A DNA stretch of 64,000 nt from Casuarina equisetifolia (GCA_028551475.1 CM052362.1:7129354-7193353); one strand, 5' to 3'. Counted from the first letter of the stretch, positions 1-11,946 are shown. Program-made: numbers and translations. Notes: generated from the sequence alone by a model not told the origin.

Positions 1-388
1 TTGATTTAAAAGAAAGACTAGGATGGTTTAAGGTTGATTGAAAAAAAAAAAAGATAGGTTAAGGCCCAGCCTTTTAATAATAGGTTTGAGCTTCATTTAC
101 ATTTCTTTTGTTTGATGAAAACAAATGAAAGACGAAAGCATTACTTTTAGTCTTCTTGCCTTTAACTTTGAATGTTTAATATGTGTACAAATTTAACAAT
201 GACAACTTAACCAGGAAGTTCTAGGAAATTGAATAAGAAGTACAAGCAGTACTGTTGTTGGTAAGCCTCTTCTTGCAACTGTAAAGCCTTTAAAGCAACA
301 ACTTGAGCCTTGGTTCTTAGTCCCTTAAGTTAGTGCTCCCTAGAGAAGACTTAATGGGGACATCTCTAGAAGGTATGGTGGTTGGTAC

Positions 389-3300
389 TGTGATGTGGAT
401 GCACTCAAGGCCCAATAATAAATCCATACAATGATCTAACAGTCTAAGAAGCCCAAGCATGAAACGGATGTAGAAATTCTCTAGGAATTCTTATTTGTTT
501 AGGATTTTCTTTATTATTATGTAGGGTTTTCCTTAAATTGTTAGTCTTTAATTTTCTAGGTTTTCTTGATTGTCTAATATTATTTCCTTTTGCTTGGTTT
601 TCCTTAATTGTTTAGGTTCTTGATTTATTTGGGATTTTCATACTCATCAAATCCTTGATCTATCTAGGATTCCCATATTTGTGAGAATCCTAATTTGTCT
701 AGACTTCTTTGAATTTAAGGATCTTAATTTGCTAGGATCCTTTTAGGATTAGGTTTAGTTGCTTATTTAAAGGGAGCATTGTTTTAATTGTAAGTATATG
801 AAACTTGTTTTCCATAGAGAATAGAAACCCTAAGTTAGAAGAAATAGGTTCGTTGATTAGGAACCCTCACTACTTGCACAAAACAAGTTACACCAAAGAC
901 AAGAGACAATGCATTCTTGAATGTTCCAGGATAATACAATGGCTAGTTATAGGCTAGATGACTAGAAGGCCCACATACACCACACAACTATAGGTAATAC
1001 ATGACAAGGCCTAACTACAATACAAGCAACACAAGCAACACAAGCAACACATTCCTAACTTTAGCCTTGTCCTTAAGGTTTGTTCACATTATGAATTCTA
1101 AAATTAAGGAACCGTGCTCAAAACTCTTACTCTCCATCCATGTAGCCTCCTTCAATAGTTTTCCCTTCCAATGAACCAAAAATTCTATTATTCTTCCATA
1201 TTACCTTTTATCCAACAAAGCCTTGAGTTTCTCTTCTTCCTCTAATACTTTAAAAGCATCATGGAACTCTTTATAGTTTAAGTTCGATACTACCTTTGGT
1301 TCCTTGAAAAGGGTTTTAGCTTCGAAACATGGAAAAGGGGTGCATTTGCATTCCCATGGGAAGATTCAATTCATACGCCACTACTCCAATTCACTTAAGC
1401 ACCTGGTATGGCCTACTAAACTTAGATTGAAGTTTTTAATTCCTTTGTTGTGACATTAAAGTTTGCCTATATTAAGAAGTTTAACATATACAAAATCCTT
1501 TACTTGAAATTCCACTTCTCTCTTTTTCTTGTCATACAAATTCTTCATTCGATCTTAGGTGGCATGCAAAGTTTTCCTTATACTACTTAACATCACATCC
1601 CTCTCCTCCAAGATTTGTTCCATAAATGTTACCTTAGCTATCCTTTTGACATAAGATAAAAGGGTTGAAGGACTATGATTATACACTACCTCAAATGGCA
1701 TGTGTAGCATTGAATGTGCTAATTAGTGTTGTAATAATATTGTATTCATGGAATCTATTTAACCCATTCCTTAAGTTGTTCCCTTATCAAACATTGCAAA
1801 TACATCTCTAATATTCTATTCAACACCTTAGTTTGTTTGTTTGTTGTTTGTTTGTTTGTTTGTTTAAGGGTGATACAAAGAAGAGAAGTAAATTGTGTAT
1901 TCTACAATCTGAATAATTCCTTCCAAAACTTAATAGTAAATAATGAGTTTTTGCCACATACTATCATGCATGGCATGCCATATAACCTAAAAATGTTCTC
2001 AAAAAAGGCTTGAGCCACAAAAGTCATTGTATACAGGGGGAATAAGGGTATAAAATGTCCAAACTTGGATAATCAGTCTACTACTACTAACACAACTAAC
2101 TTCCCTAAGGAATTAGGGAGGCCTTTGATGAATCCATGGCTATGTTCTCCTAAATTTGTTTAGGAACTAGAAAAGGCTATAAAGTCCCTACACCTTAAAC
2201 GTTTTTGCCTTTATTTTTCTAGCATACTAAGCATTCTCTTGTCACTTGCTCAATGAAAAATTTTATTCCCTTCCAGTAAAAAACTACTATACTTTTTTCA
2301 AAGTTTTCTCAATCCTTCATGGGTACTTGCATGCATTTCTTTAACAATAAAAATGATAAGAGCAAAGTCATAAGGAAGGTATACCTTGTCTTTAAAAATG
2401 ATGATGCCCTCTTTGTGCTTCCATGGTTCAACTACCTCACCAGCCTCAATCTATTTAAGTAATCTCTAAGCCTTTTGATTCTTCATGATCTCTTCCTTTA
2501 TAGCACTCAACCATTGTGGAATAGGGATAGATATGGCTGCACAAGTTGGTTGGACATTTTCATCATCATTCCCCCTTTGCCTAGAGAGGCCACTGGCGAG
2601 CACATTATCTCTTTTGGCCTTATACTTGAACTCGAAGTCATACCCCATCAACTTAAGTAACCACTTCTATTATATAAGTGTTACAATCTTTTGGTCTTGC
2701 AAGAATTTAAGACTTCTCCAATCCGTTTTAATAATAAACTTATTACCCAACAAATAATGCCTGCATTTTTGCATCGCCATAATTATTGCCAACATTTCTC
2801 TCTTATAAGTAGAAAGTTTTAGGTGACTCTTATGTAGTATTTTACTGAAATAAGTGATTGGTCACTTCCCTTGAGATAGGATAGCCGCCACCCCAGTACT
2901 TGATGTATCACATTCAAGAATGAAAGGTGCTGAAAAGTCTGGAAGAGTAAGAATAAGAGCAATTGTCATTGCTTACTTTAACCTTTCAAAGGTCTATTGT
3001 GCTTTTGTATTCCACATAAACACATCCTTTTTAAGCAAATTAGTAAGGGCCTCTGTGACATGACCGTAACCCTTAATAAACTGTTGGTAATAATTTGTTG
3101 TGCCCAAGAATCCCCTTTAAGGCTTTAACTGATTCTAGAATAGGCCACTGTAAAATTGCCTTCACCTTGCTTAGATTAACCACAACCCTTTTTTCCACTA
3201 ACCACATGCCTTAAGAACTTCAGCTCAATACACCTAAACTTACTCTTTGATAACTTAACATACAAACGGTTCTTTTGGATTGTTTCCAAAACTATTCTCA

Positions 3301-3650
3301 CACATTGAAGGTGTTCCTCCTAGCTCTTATTGTAGACTAGAATAATATTAAAGAATACCATAACCATTTTCCTTAAATGCTCTTGAAACAGCATATTCAT
3401 TAGTGAATGGAATGTCAAAGGACAATTAGTGATTCCAAAGGGCATCACCAAAAACTTATGAATCCAATTTGGAGAAGTACATGGCTCCTTTAAGTTCATC
3501 TAGCAACTCATCAATTGTTGGAATAGAGAACTTATCCTTCATAGTGCATTTATTTATTTCTCTATAGTTAACACAAAGCCTCCAAGAGCCATTAGCTTTC
3601 TTGACTAATAACACCGGTATTTTTAGTCAAGAAAGCTGATGGTTTTTAAG
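389..3650 (-). mobile_element. Old Ty3/gypsy chromovirus fossil (copy 1)
   Basis: A badly decayed Metaviridae (Ty3/gypsy) element lies on the minus strand. From right to left the recognisable parts are: a reverse transcriptase motif around 3,530-3,610; the RNase H end with the typical gypsy sequence D-F-x-F-K-Y-K...N-V-L-A near 2,590-2,650; integrase core remnants about 1,690-2,050; the integrase C-terminal part about 1,500-1,690; and a chromodomain-like remnant about 1,110-1,200, then a typical gypsy end motif near 1,060. A probable 3' LTR follows at about 389-1,050. No 5' LTR or gag was recognised. The same fossil lies at the same place in copy 2, so it predates the duplication. It is broken by many (dozens of) lesions. 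Confidence 0.8.
1831..1866. repeat. TTTG microsatellite
   Basis: An imperfect (GTTT)n tract of 36 bases lies inside the old gypsy fossil. The matching place in copy 2 (about 28,998-29,010) has only one or two units, so the expansion is specific to copy 1. Confidence 0.8.
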
Positions 3651-4740
3651 AGATAGTGAAAATTTTCCAAGAGTCTTATGAATGTCACTTGCACAGGTGT
3701 GTTAAATAATTTCAACTTTAGTTGTTGTTTGAGGTAAGCTTCCAAGATTAATTAAAACCATCTTTTTTAACAAGTGTACCTTTTTCCATGTTGCACTGAA
3801 TCACTAATAAGGACAAGTTTAAGGACCTAAACTAGTTGGATGCCCATTAAAGCTCACTACTTAAACCACAACATTTGCTTAAATGCATATCTTATGTATT
3901 TGGTCTTCTTAATTCTCATAAATTGTTGAACAATTTCAATATTAACTCATTGTTTAAAATAACAAGTTTACACAATTTGTGACCAAGTGTCAAATTCAGT
4001 AGCTACAACAGAGAACAAATTTTTAAGGCTAAACTGAGGAATTCAGCTCATACTTTAGTGGAAAAATATTCATGTAAAGGAAAATAAGGAACTACAAGGA
4101 TTTGATTATATTAGTTGGTTTTGATATAGCAAAGTTTTCTTGTCAAATATGAAGATATTATGGATGAGAAAAATGTGGTACACACATTAAGCCTTGCATA
4201 ACAACTATAGGGAAACCTATGGCAATTTTGGTTTGAAGAGTAGTTCTTATCAAGGATTTGCTTGTCTAAAAGGATGCTTTATGCCATTCACATTTCCTTG
4301 ATCTAATGAAATGAAAAAGGCATATGAGTGTCACTTTTTATCTCTTACCTTTCCCTCTTGCATGTTTGATACGTGTACAAATTTGACAATGACAATGTAA
4401 CTAGAAAATTTCTCAAGTGAATGGAAAATACAAGTGTTTCATTATGTTGCCTTTTATTTTGGCATATGTAAGATGGATACAAATCTAGCAATGACTCCAT
4501 AACTAGAGATATTACGTACTATCACATTTATGAACTTGCAAGATTTGTTTTGAAAGTTTTTTTTTTTGATAACCCAAAAACCCCCCACTAAGCTTTGCTT
4601 AATGAGTTAAACTAAGGAGTAATAGCCGCCCCAGAGTTTTTAGTACAAATTTGTCAGTTATCAATTTTTGATATTTTTAAGTATTTCTCTTTTTAAAGCT
4701 CTATATTTATTTTATTTATTTATTTGCATACATCTAAATT

Positions 4741-4815
4741 CACACATTTGGGTGCTGAACCTAGAACCAAGAGGTCCCAAACAACACCTAATCTTAACTA
4801 TTAAGGTAACTTGCA
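4741..4815 (-). repeat. tRNA-derived SINE-like relic A (copy 1)
   Basis: The reverse strand contains a B-box-like GGTTCAGCACC (4,751-4,761) preceded by an A-box-like stretch around 4,795-4,805 and followed by an ATTT/AAAT-rich tail. This arrangement is typical of plant tRNA-derived SINEs. No target-site duplication was found. The relic is also present in copy 2 at about 31,874-31,950. It resembles relic B, 300 bases to the right. Confidence 0.35.
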
Positions 4816-5040
4816 AGAGGCCTATTGAAGAAACCCTTCAAAGTTCAAGCTTTTTTGGATTGTAATAATTGTGGCCTCATCAAGTGGCCTTACATGCTTG
4901 AACTATCTAAGTTTCTTTGTTGAAGTACTTAAAACTATTTTCTAATTCCAGAATTTAAGACTTTAAAGCTTTGTTCAATTTATAACCTTTATTTATTTAT
5001 TGATGGTTAATTATATTTTTTTAATTTTATTTTTACTTTC

Positions 5041-5130
5041 ACTCACACACTTCGTCATGGACCCTCAAGGTGTTGATCTTAGGACCAAGAGATACTAGGA
5101 AACACCTACTCACCACTAGTTAGATGCTTG
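5041..5130 (-). repeat. tRNA-derived SINE-like relic B (copy 1)
   Basis: The reverse strand reads like a decayed SINE. A weak A-box region lies near 5,105-5,125, followed by a B-box-like GATCAACACC (5,069-5,078) and the GTGTGTGAGTG-type body seen in dicot SINEs, with a T/A-rich tail to the left. The match to consensus is weaker than in relic A. The same relic is found in copy 2 at about 32,181-32,275. Confidence 0.35.
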
Positions 5131-5552
5131 CCAACATTTAATTTATAACCTTGACTTTAGCAATGTTTAATATCGTAGTACCTTTCAAGATAATTCATTT
5201 AAAGCACTGACAAAGGTTGCTTTGCAAGCTTATACATGTTAGGATAATTCTTTCCAAAATTTGTTTCTATGCATGAAAATTTAGAGTTGGCCATTGGAAA
5301 AATTTGGTGCACCATTTAGCATATGAAGAGGAGCTAACGTGAAATGCTTAAAGAAATGATTACATAATATCACCATCAAGATAGATGTAAAGCTTTTAAA
5401 AATGAAACTCTCAACCTCACATAAAGTTATAGTCTTGGTATCTATTTTCTTACAACATCATTATACCTTAAAGTATAAGCTTTTGAAAGATATTGTCATT
5501 AGGTAAGATGAGATAACTTTTCAATTGATGATTCTAGTACTTAATTCGCACA

Positions 5553-5568
5553 CCCCCCCCCCCCCCCC
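5553..5568. repeat. Poly-C tract, 16 C
   Basis: A run of 16 cytosines. The same locus in copy 2 (32,699-32,723) has 25, so the tract has slipped since duplication. Such runs are also prone to assembly length errors. Confidence 0.9.
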
Positions 5569-7246
5569 ACCAACAACCCCAATCCTTTTCTTTTTCCCCT
5601 CCCCTTTTTCTTCGGGTATTGGTATTGGAGGGTGATCAACATCTAGCATTGTTTGCTAGAGGATCTGTTCTCCTATTCACCTTTTTCTGTACTAAGATGG
5701 GAAGTTGCTGTACATGGTTTGTTGTTAGTTATTCTATTTCACTCTTTGGTTCTAAAAGATTAAGTTCTTTCTTTTTTTTAAGTTTATTGTTTTTTTGTCT
5801 CTGCCATCTATTGCCATGCTATTTATATTCTTGATTGAAAATCAAACCACATAAAGATTGCTCTGTTATTCCCTAAAATAATACATTAACACAGAATGCA
5901 ATGAAGATGATTATTTAGAAGTACAATCCAGATTATCAGTGAGAAAATCTTGTTGATTTACTACGTTTACTTTTTCCTGCCCTAATTGAAAACCTTCTAA
6001 TTCCTTTCTCTGGCCATAGGAAGAGTGGCATAACATTTGTATTGGTGTACTAGTTCACCTTGTTGCCTTCGTCGCACCATGAACAAAGATTGTTAATGAC
6101 AGTAGGCTGCTGACAAAACTTATTAGCAGTGAACAAAGATTGTTAGTTCCTGGAGGGTCCAACAAAAATCCATCGTCAAGTGGTCAAGCATTTTGACCCT
6201 TTTTTGGTAACACTTTGAGATCCACTTTTCTTGTTTATCTTTAAAAAATAAATTCTATCACATAGATAAACTTTAGCTTTCCTTGTGAGATAAATGATAC
6301 AGAAAATTATGCATCTTTGCTTCTTGCCATCTTTTGCCTCATTTGCGTTCTTGCTTCCTTGATTTCTCGTCCATCTACTTATTAGCAAAGGATCAGAAGA
6401 TGGTACATTGTTGGTACCTTTGCATGGTAAGCTTGTCAATATTCAAACTCAGCTTAAGCTCCAAAGTACGATTCTCAAACATATTTTTTGCCTCTTCTAA
6501 ACCAACTGAGACCCACATGGTCAAGTCTCTCTGTCACATGCGGATATTGATATTATAACGTATCAGTGAGTGCATGACTTTTGTTTGTTATCGTCCAATT
6601 TTTTGTCTGATAAGTACACTTACAACCACCGAGCGACTAAGACCATCAAGTCAAAGGAAGCTTCTGCGTTTATGCCAAATGGATAAGAGAGAACAATAAA
6701 GAAAGGCAAAAGAAAAGCTTTCTTGGCCTTCTAGTCAACGATTAGTTGTCGGCTAACTGCTCCATATTTCAACGATATCACGTATATTCTTTTTTGTATA
6801 GGCCTGCATCTAATATCTGTTCCAAGTGCGGTCTTCATTTATAAAGAATCTCTAGTTCTTCAGCTTGATGGGACCAAGTAGGCGTTAGGCCGCAAAATTT
6901 GATCTTTTGATCTACCTAATTACTGGCTGATTAACCATTGCGCACACGTAACTAAATGCTTGGAAATTACAATGTAATACCTCCAGTTTTTCTTTCTTTC
7001 TTTGTCGTTTTTACAATGTTGATTCAGTTTTTTTAATAATTATATGTTCAAATTTGATCATTTATTTATTTGCTATTAACAATATTATTACATTAATCTC
7101 TTAACAGAAATCGTTTAAAATATTAGCTATTATGAAATTAGATTACCTACCCACTAAGACAACCTAAAAAATTCTTGAATGAAAACCCTAGAGCCCAACT
7201 GAGTAAAATTGGCAAGAAACAAAAACAAAAGAGAGAATGAAAAATC

Positions 7247-8176
7247 CTAATTGTCTAGCTTAACGAGGGCCAAGTGGAGCTTGTGGTTCACTTTGAAGGA
7301 CCAAAGTTGCACAATGTCACCTGACTTGAGCCCGTTTCTATTTGCAACATTTTTCCAAGGGCCGCTCAACACGTAATTGCGTCTTCTACCCTGCTTCCAG
7401 TTCCTCAACAAGATGGTTGATTTCTCAAGGCTTGGCTCTATTAGTGGTACTGCCATGAAGTTCAAATGTCCACCAGCATCTTTTTCCTTTAAATAGACTT
7501 GTTCATTCATGGTTAGAAAATCATACCTCATTTGATCCCTTGGAATAGACATCCTGCACTGAGAAGCTTCCATATCGCTGTGGGTCAACACTTTTTGAAT
7601 TACAAGATTGATGTCCGAACCCTGGAGCCCCATGATTTTGTGTTTCAACTCGGCTGGCATGTCCGGAAGCACTTGCTTGGACTGCCCTTCTTCTTTTTCT
7701 TCCTCCTTTTCTCGATTCTTGTTGATATTCCGGGAGCCGCTATCTTTTTGGTGCATCAATCTGAGTTTCTTACTCTTCCTTTTGGGTTTCATGGACTTTC
7801 TTTCTACTTGTTCTTCTTCACTGTAGCCCATATCATCGCCGTGGCAATAGTCGTTGGCTACAGACTCGTACTTCTTGGGTTCCAAAGCTATCTTCCTATT
7901 CTTGTCACGAACAGCAAGATCAGTCTTCTTAGTTTTCAACCGTGAAGACCTTTTTTTCTTGGGCTCAAACTCCAGGAGTTGTTTCGGCGCGCCGGTTGGG
8001 GGCTTCTCCCTCCGTCTTTCGCAGGAATGAATGAATTCCAGCAAGATCTTCTGCATCAGAAGGTCCATCACATCTTCATTTTCACCTGCCGCTTTGGTGG
8101 CGTCCCCCTTCATTTTGTCGAAGGACTTGAATGCTTCAGGACAACGGCGTTCGGCAATCTTAAGAGTGATTTTCAT
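7247..8176 (-). CDS. B3 domain-containing protein, DUF313 type (REM-like), copy 1
   Basis: The open frame from the first in-frame ATG at 8,176 gives 309 residues; a longer reading to 8,227 would need a non-ATG start. The N-terminal half is rich in Lys, Arg, Glu and Ser, with basic patches that look like nuclear localisation signals. The C-terminal third is the DUF313 form of the plant B3 fold. It shows the family order L-P-x-x-L, I-x-G-x-x-G-S, L-V-I-Q-K, then S-I-P-R-D-Q, D-F-L-T, an N-Y-V-L-x-x-P-W stretch and a terminal L-K-S-G-D-I-V-Q-L-W-S-F motif. Members resemble Arabidopsis At2g31720-like proteins, which are putative nuclear DNA-binding proteins of mostly unknown target. It appears to be a single exon. 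Copy 2 has a broken paralogue at 33,099-34,101, so this is the only intact B3 copy here. Confidence 0.85.
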   Translation of the reverse strand: MKITLKIAERRCPEAFKSFDKMKGDATKAAGENEDVMDLLMQKILLEFIHSCERRREKPPTGAPKQLLEFEPKKKRSSRLKTKKTDLAVRDKNRKIALEPKKYESVANDYCHGDDMGYSEEEQVERKSMKPKRKSKKLRLMHQKDSGSRNINKNREKEEEKEEGQSKQVLPDMPAELKHKIMGLQGSDINLVIQKVLTHSDMEASQCRMSIPRDQMRYDFLTMNEQVYLKEKDAGGHLNFMAVPLIEPSLEKSTILLRNWKQGRRRNYVLSGPWKNVANRNGLKSGDIVQLWSFKVNHKLHLALVKLDN

Positions 8177-9846
8177 CCTCAGGCTTCTTTTACCTGAATC
8201 GCACAAGAGTTTCAGACTAGAAAACAAAGGAAAAGTTCCGAAACCCCAAGATTTTTTGGAGAATAATTAAAAGGGCAGGAATTGATTGAAATTGTGTAAG
8301 GCTCAATATCGGATCAGCGAGAGCAAAGCAGAGGCGCAGCAAGCAAAAGACAGAAAGAGAGCAATGACTTCGAAACAGAGAAGAGATGAAGAAGCTAACT
8401 CTTGGGGTTCTCCATCTTGTGTGCGAGGAGCATTACTTTATAGGGTCAAATGCCAAGTACTGCTGTTTGTAGATAAGGGAGCAGTCGAGATCCTAGGCTG
8501 TCGCCTAAGCCTGGAGTGTCCTTTTCTTTCCTTCAATCAGAACAGCACCTGAACTGGTTCAGAATTTTGACAGATCCTAAGCATGTCCTATCGAGGGTAC
8601 AAATTACGTAGGACACTGAAAGTTAGGTGGTTGAAATGAAAGCGTTATTAATATCGAGGGTACAAATTACCTACAAGATTCTTCTAGGACTTCTGTCGGC
8701 GGCACTCAACACCAGAACAAACCTAAGAAAGAACAAAAGAAGCAAACACACGTTATTTCCTTTCAATGATTGTCGAGGTCAACATCAGGATCTGCTAATC
8801 AATTTTTCTAATCTTAAAGCCGGCATGTCAAAGATGGTTTTCTGAAAAGTAGACTTTTGCATTTTGAAAGCCAAAAGGCAGAAGATTCTCAAGCAAGTTA
8901 AAAACACTGGTAGCATGTGAAAAGCTCTGCTCACTCACAATCCAAAACTCCACAATGCTTTGCAAGAAGAGTAGAATAAAAAGAGATGGTGCGCATGTAA
9001 GGCTTGTAAATTTTGTAGAAGGTGTGCTGGTCCGCAGTCTAAAAGAAGCAGTCAAAGCAATCAAAGCAAACAAAAGTGAATATGTGTCGGCCATATTTAC
9101 TACCAAAAACGAACTTGAAAAAAAATAAATAAATAAAAGCTAACCTCCCTCGTAACCTCGACAGCAAGTCATCATGTCAATTCAACAGCAGGTCTCCAGA
9201 TATGTAGGTAGGTGGGTGATTGAGCATCGCGCTCAGCCAACGAGATGGTAGGAGCTTAGATTTGTACTTTTTGTCTTTGTAGAGAAAAATACAACGCAGT
9301 GCAATGATTTGAGGCCCCACCCCCACCCTTTTTTTTCTTTTTTCTTTTTTCTTTTTTAACAAAGAGGTTTAAAGGATGCCACGGCACTGACTTGGTTGGT
9401 ACAATGGTTCTAATTTAGCCAGTTCGACTCTTTTGAGCTGTTTAAATGCAATTGAGGAACTAGTTGGTATTGGGTTTGGGTTGGACAAACGTGGTCTATA
9501 TAGACGGCATATTAACATTGTAACCATTTTCATTTAAGATGATTCAAATGCTAAGATTAGCAACTTTGAAAAGTTTATTCAATTAAAAGTTTGTTTTTCT
9601 TCAAAGTACGTCAATCTTACTGTATCAAATCCAACAGTGTCATGGTGTCACAGCGGCCAAGCCGATTGTGCTCTTAGACTAATCCAATTCCAATAGATTT
9701 TAACTCAACTTTAGAGATCATCTTTGACAATGATGACAATTCAATATTAATATCCAAAATGGTAATGTATGTCTATTGCAAAATAGGCATATAGTGAAGC
9801 TCATGTTAGCCTGTCGTAGAATGACCTGGACTATGTTAAGCAAGTA
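8177..9846. other. Intergenic region between B3 gene and PPR fragment (copy 1)
   Basis: This holds the upstream flank of the minus-strand B3 gene and then unannotated sequence well matched in copy 2. Several short open frames occur on both strands but show no recognisable family. A pyrimidine-rich slippage tract lies at about 9,319-9,357; its copy 2 equivalent is about 120-130 bases longer. A tRNA-like relic is listed separately. Confidence 0.6.
9376..9440 (+). repeat. tRNA-like/SINE relic
   Basis: The sequence TTGGTTGGTACAATGG followed about 20 bases later by AGTTCGACTC resembles an A box and B box of a tRNA-derived element. No cloverleaf can be drawn with confidence, so this is not called a tRNA gene. 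It is conserved in copy 2 at about 35,416-35,480. Confidence 0.3.
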
Positions 9847-10410
9847 TACGGCGGTCCAAGATACTGCATTCCTTATTGGCATCTCATTGAAGACTCTACA
9901 ACCTTGCTCTATGTTGCCAATCTTGGTGTACATGTCAAGAAGGGCACTGCCCACAAAAACGGACTGCACAAAACCAGACTTCCTCGAATAACCATGTAAT
10001 AGCTCTCCAAAGCACAAGTTCATGTTTAGTGCACTTGCCTTGAGTGCAATACTAAGCACGAATTGGTCCATACTAAGTCCAGGCTGAACCCACATATTTC
10101 AGGACACGGCCAACGCTTCAGAGGAATCCAAGGCTTTGACATAGCCAGAAATCAGGGTGGACCATGTAACTTCATCCCCATAAGGCAACTTATCAAACAG
10201 TTGGCGAGCATCATTCAAACAACGGGTCTTCACAAGCTCCTTCAATTGGGCATTAACTTTGAGCATATTAACTGGAGGAACGAAATGGGGTTTCTGAGTT
10301 AAGTTGTTGGGTCCTATCTCTGAAACTAAGATACCACCTACATAATTAGTGCAAGCAACAGATGCTGCTGCAAAGAATCTCTTAAAAGGGTGCCTAACTA
10401 ACAAAATCAT
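9847..10410 (-). pseudogene. PPR (PLS-type) protein fragment, copy 1
   Basis: From ATG 10,410 the minus strand encodes an Arg-rich, probably organelle-targeting N-terminus, then PPR repeats. A first repeat ends in S-G-Y-V-K-A-L-D-S-S-E-A-L, and later ones include F-V-G-S-A-L-L-D-M-Y-T-K-I-G and F-N-E-M-P-I-R-N-A-V-S-W-T. The closest remembered relative is the At3g47840 type, a protein of roughly 700 residues. Only about the first 185 residues are present, and similarity stops after A-V-S-W-T-A-V. An in-frame TGA at 10,099-10,101 splits the frame. The same stop and truncation occur in copy 2, so both predate the duplication. PPR proteins normally bind organellar RNA, but this fragment is unlikely to make a working one. 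A promoter-like Site II cluster remains upstream. Confidence 0.85.
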
Positions 10411-10481
10411 GTTTGTGCTTGTTGAGCCACTGCGTCCCGCGATGCAGTCTGAAACATCTTCTGAACTTTAATTTTGCTAGA

Positions 10482-10629
10482 TGGGCCAGACCGCCCAATA
10501 GCAATTCTAATCCATTTCAGTCCAGTCCAGATACATAAACGGGCTCAATTAATATCTGTATCTGAGCCCATCATAAATATGGGCCTTGATATACAATGCT
10601 TGCTCAACTGCGGGCCTAGGTGTGGCCCA
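10482..10629 (-). promoter_or_regulatory. Site II (TGGGCY) promoter cluster upstream of the PPR fragment, copy 1
   Basis: Four TGGGCC/TGGGCT elements lie within 150 bases: 10,482-10,487; 10,565-10,570 (reverse); 10,580-10,585; and 10,624-10,629 (reverse). They are 70-220 bases upstream of the PPR start codon. Clusters of this motif are well known in plant promoters of housekeeping and organelle-related genes, including PPR genes. All four are conserved in copy 2. Confidence 0.55.
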
Positions 10630-11946
10630 TAAATGCCAAAGTTTGTTCGTGTTGCTCAGAATCTCTCCAAACACTGTAGCGGCTCTTCTTCCCCTTCATA
10701 AGTTGAGCTTGATCGAACGTTCGACTGCAGGAGCTCTGTTTTTTCGAGGACACGAGAAACTATGGTTTGCCATTGTGAAGAATCTCAACCAAATCTCTAA
10801 ACAAATAATGATAGTTTAAGTTTGCAGTTATTATTCTCAACGAAGAATATAGAATCATGATAGAGAATGAAGACAAAAGATAAACGATTTTTGTCAATGT
10901 GATATGTTCTTGGAAGTTTCAAAGGTAAAGTCCTGCTCATTAGCTCGAATATTAAGATCCTAGCAAGTTGTAATATAACGATAGAGTAGGTTTAACTCAA
11001 CTCCTGTCAAACAACATTAGGATATTATTTTACTTTATTTTATTTTTCTTAAACAAGGCAAATTCTGGAAGGATAAAATTATAAAACTAAATGATATTAA
11101 GTATGCTTTTTTGTTTTTGTTGTTTGTAATGTGTCTTATCATGCAAGGAGAAGCTATAGGAATCTGGTTTCTTTTACAATACAAAAGGTTGAATATCCAA
11201 GATAACTAGTTGCAACATCAGCCCATGTTGAGACCATAATATTGGTTCGGAGAAGCTACCTTCAACTCCTACTGGTGTGACAACTTTTTAGTGTTCTTCC
11301 TCACAACTAATCAAGTACTCCTTGTTGGAGATTGTTTCACGTCCGCTTCGAATGTTGAGTTCCTCGGCTTTATTAATAACACTATCTCTAACATTGAAAT
11401 TAATTTTCACTTTATTTGTTAAAAGATTAAAAAAAAAAAAAAAAAAAACAAACAACTCTGTTCATTTTATATCATATGATCAAACTGTCAATATGTCAAG
11501 CTCACGGTTCGAATTGATCCATCAGCTTGCAGGAGGATATGAAAACGGAAAATCATTAAATCCACATCATTAGTCCACGTCAATCCTCCAAGTCAGACAG
11601 TCTCGTCATCAGAGACTGCATTCGTCAGCATATCACTTGGCAATCCATGCTACGTAAGCTCTACGAGTTGTGATGCACGTTCATTGTCTCCACAAGCCTC
11701 TACACACAGTGACATCCTCCCACCTACTCTCGTTAATGGTCCTGCCGGAGAAGGAAAGAAACATCAGCGGCAAATCCGCCACCCAAGCTCAACCAGTCAT
11801 TAAACGAAAATCATTACTAAAATCGTTGCAAATTAAACCAACTTGGGAAATGATTTTTGCCTACACCAATCTTAAGAATTTTCTAAATTTATTTCTGCAT
11901 TCAATTCCTTCTCTTGCATTTCCCTGTACAAAATTCTCTATAGGTC
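10630..11946. other. Intergenic region with deletion scar (copy 1)
   Basis: AT-rich sequence with no convincing gene. At about 11,257 copy 1 jumps across what in copy 2 is 37,284-46,620 (about 9.3 kb, of which about 7.97 kb is the inserted gypsy element). The join shares the three bases CTA with both sides, so it looks like a microhomology deletion. Just left of it (11,150-11,256) is the decayed counterpart of an unidentified exon-like piece in copy 2 (37,170-37,303). A run of 20 A lies at 11,429-11,448 (only 7 A in copy 2). The conserved open frame 11,670-11,951 overlaps the promoter of the next pseudogene and is not called a gene. Confidence 0.6.

Larger units (their letters stand above)
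3651..7246. other. Gene-free stretch between gypsy fossil and B3 gene (copy 1)
   Basis: No coding region is convincing here. The stretch holds AT-rich sequence, two SINE-like relics (4,741-4,815 and 5,041-5,130), a poly-C tract (5,553-5,568) and a segment of about 1.2 kb (about 5,643-6,866) that is absent from copy 2. That segment contains two short overlapping open frames at 6,176-6,439 (minus) and 6,334-6,558 (plus) that I do not recognise and do not call genes. Confidence 0.6.

Noticed and set aside
7532-7945. 137-codon plus-strand frame inside the B3 gene
   Set aside because: Antisense shadow of the Lys/Glu-rich B3 coding sequence; F/L-rich composition is what that antisense gives.
8286-8552. 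Open frame of 88 codons, also present at 34,188-34,454
   Set aside because: It needs a TTG start, overlaps the upstream flank of the B3 gene, has no recognisable family, and its conservation is explained by the duplication.
8828-9106. Open frames on both strands (also 34,728-35,078 and 34,789-35,034)
   Set aside because: No family, no clear start, overlapping on both strands; conservation only reflects the duplication.
9376-9440. Possible tRNA gene
   Set aside because: Box-like motifs are present but no complete cloverleaf or acceptor stem can be formed; kept only as a low-confidence relic.
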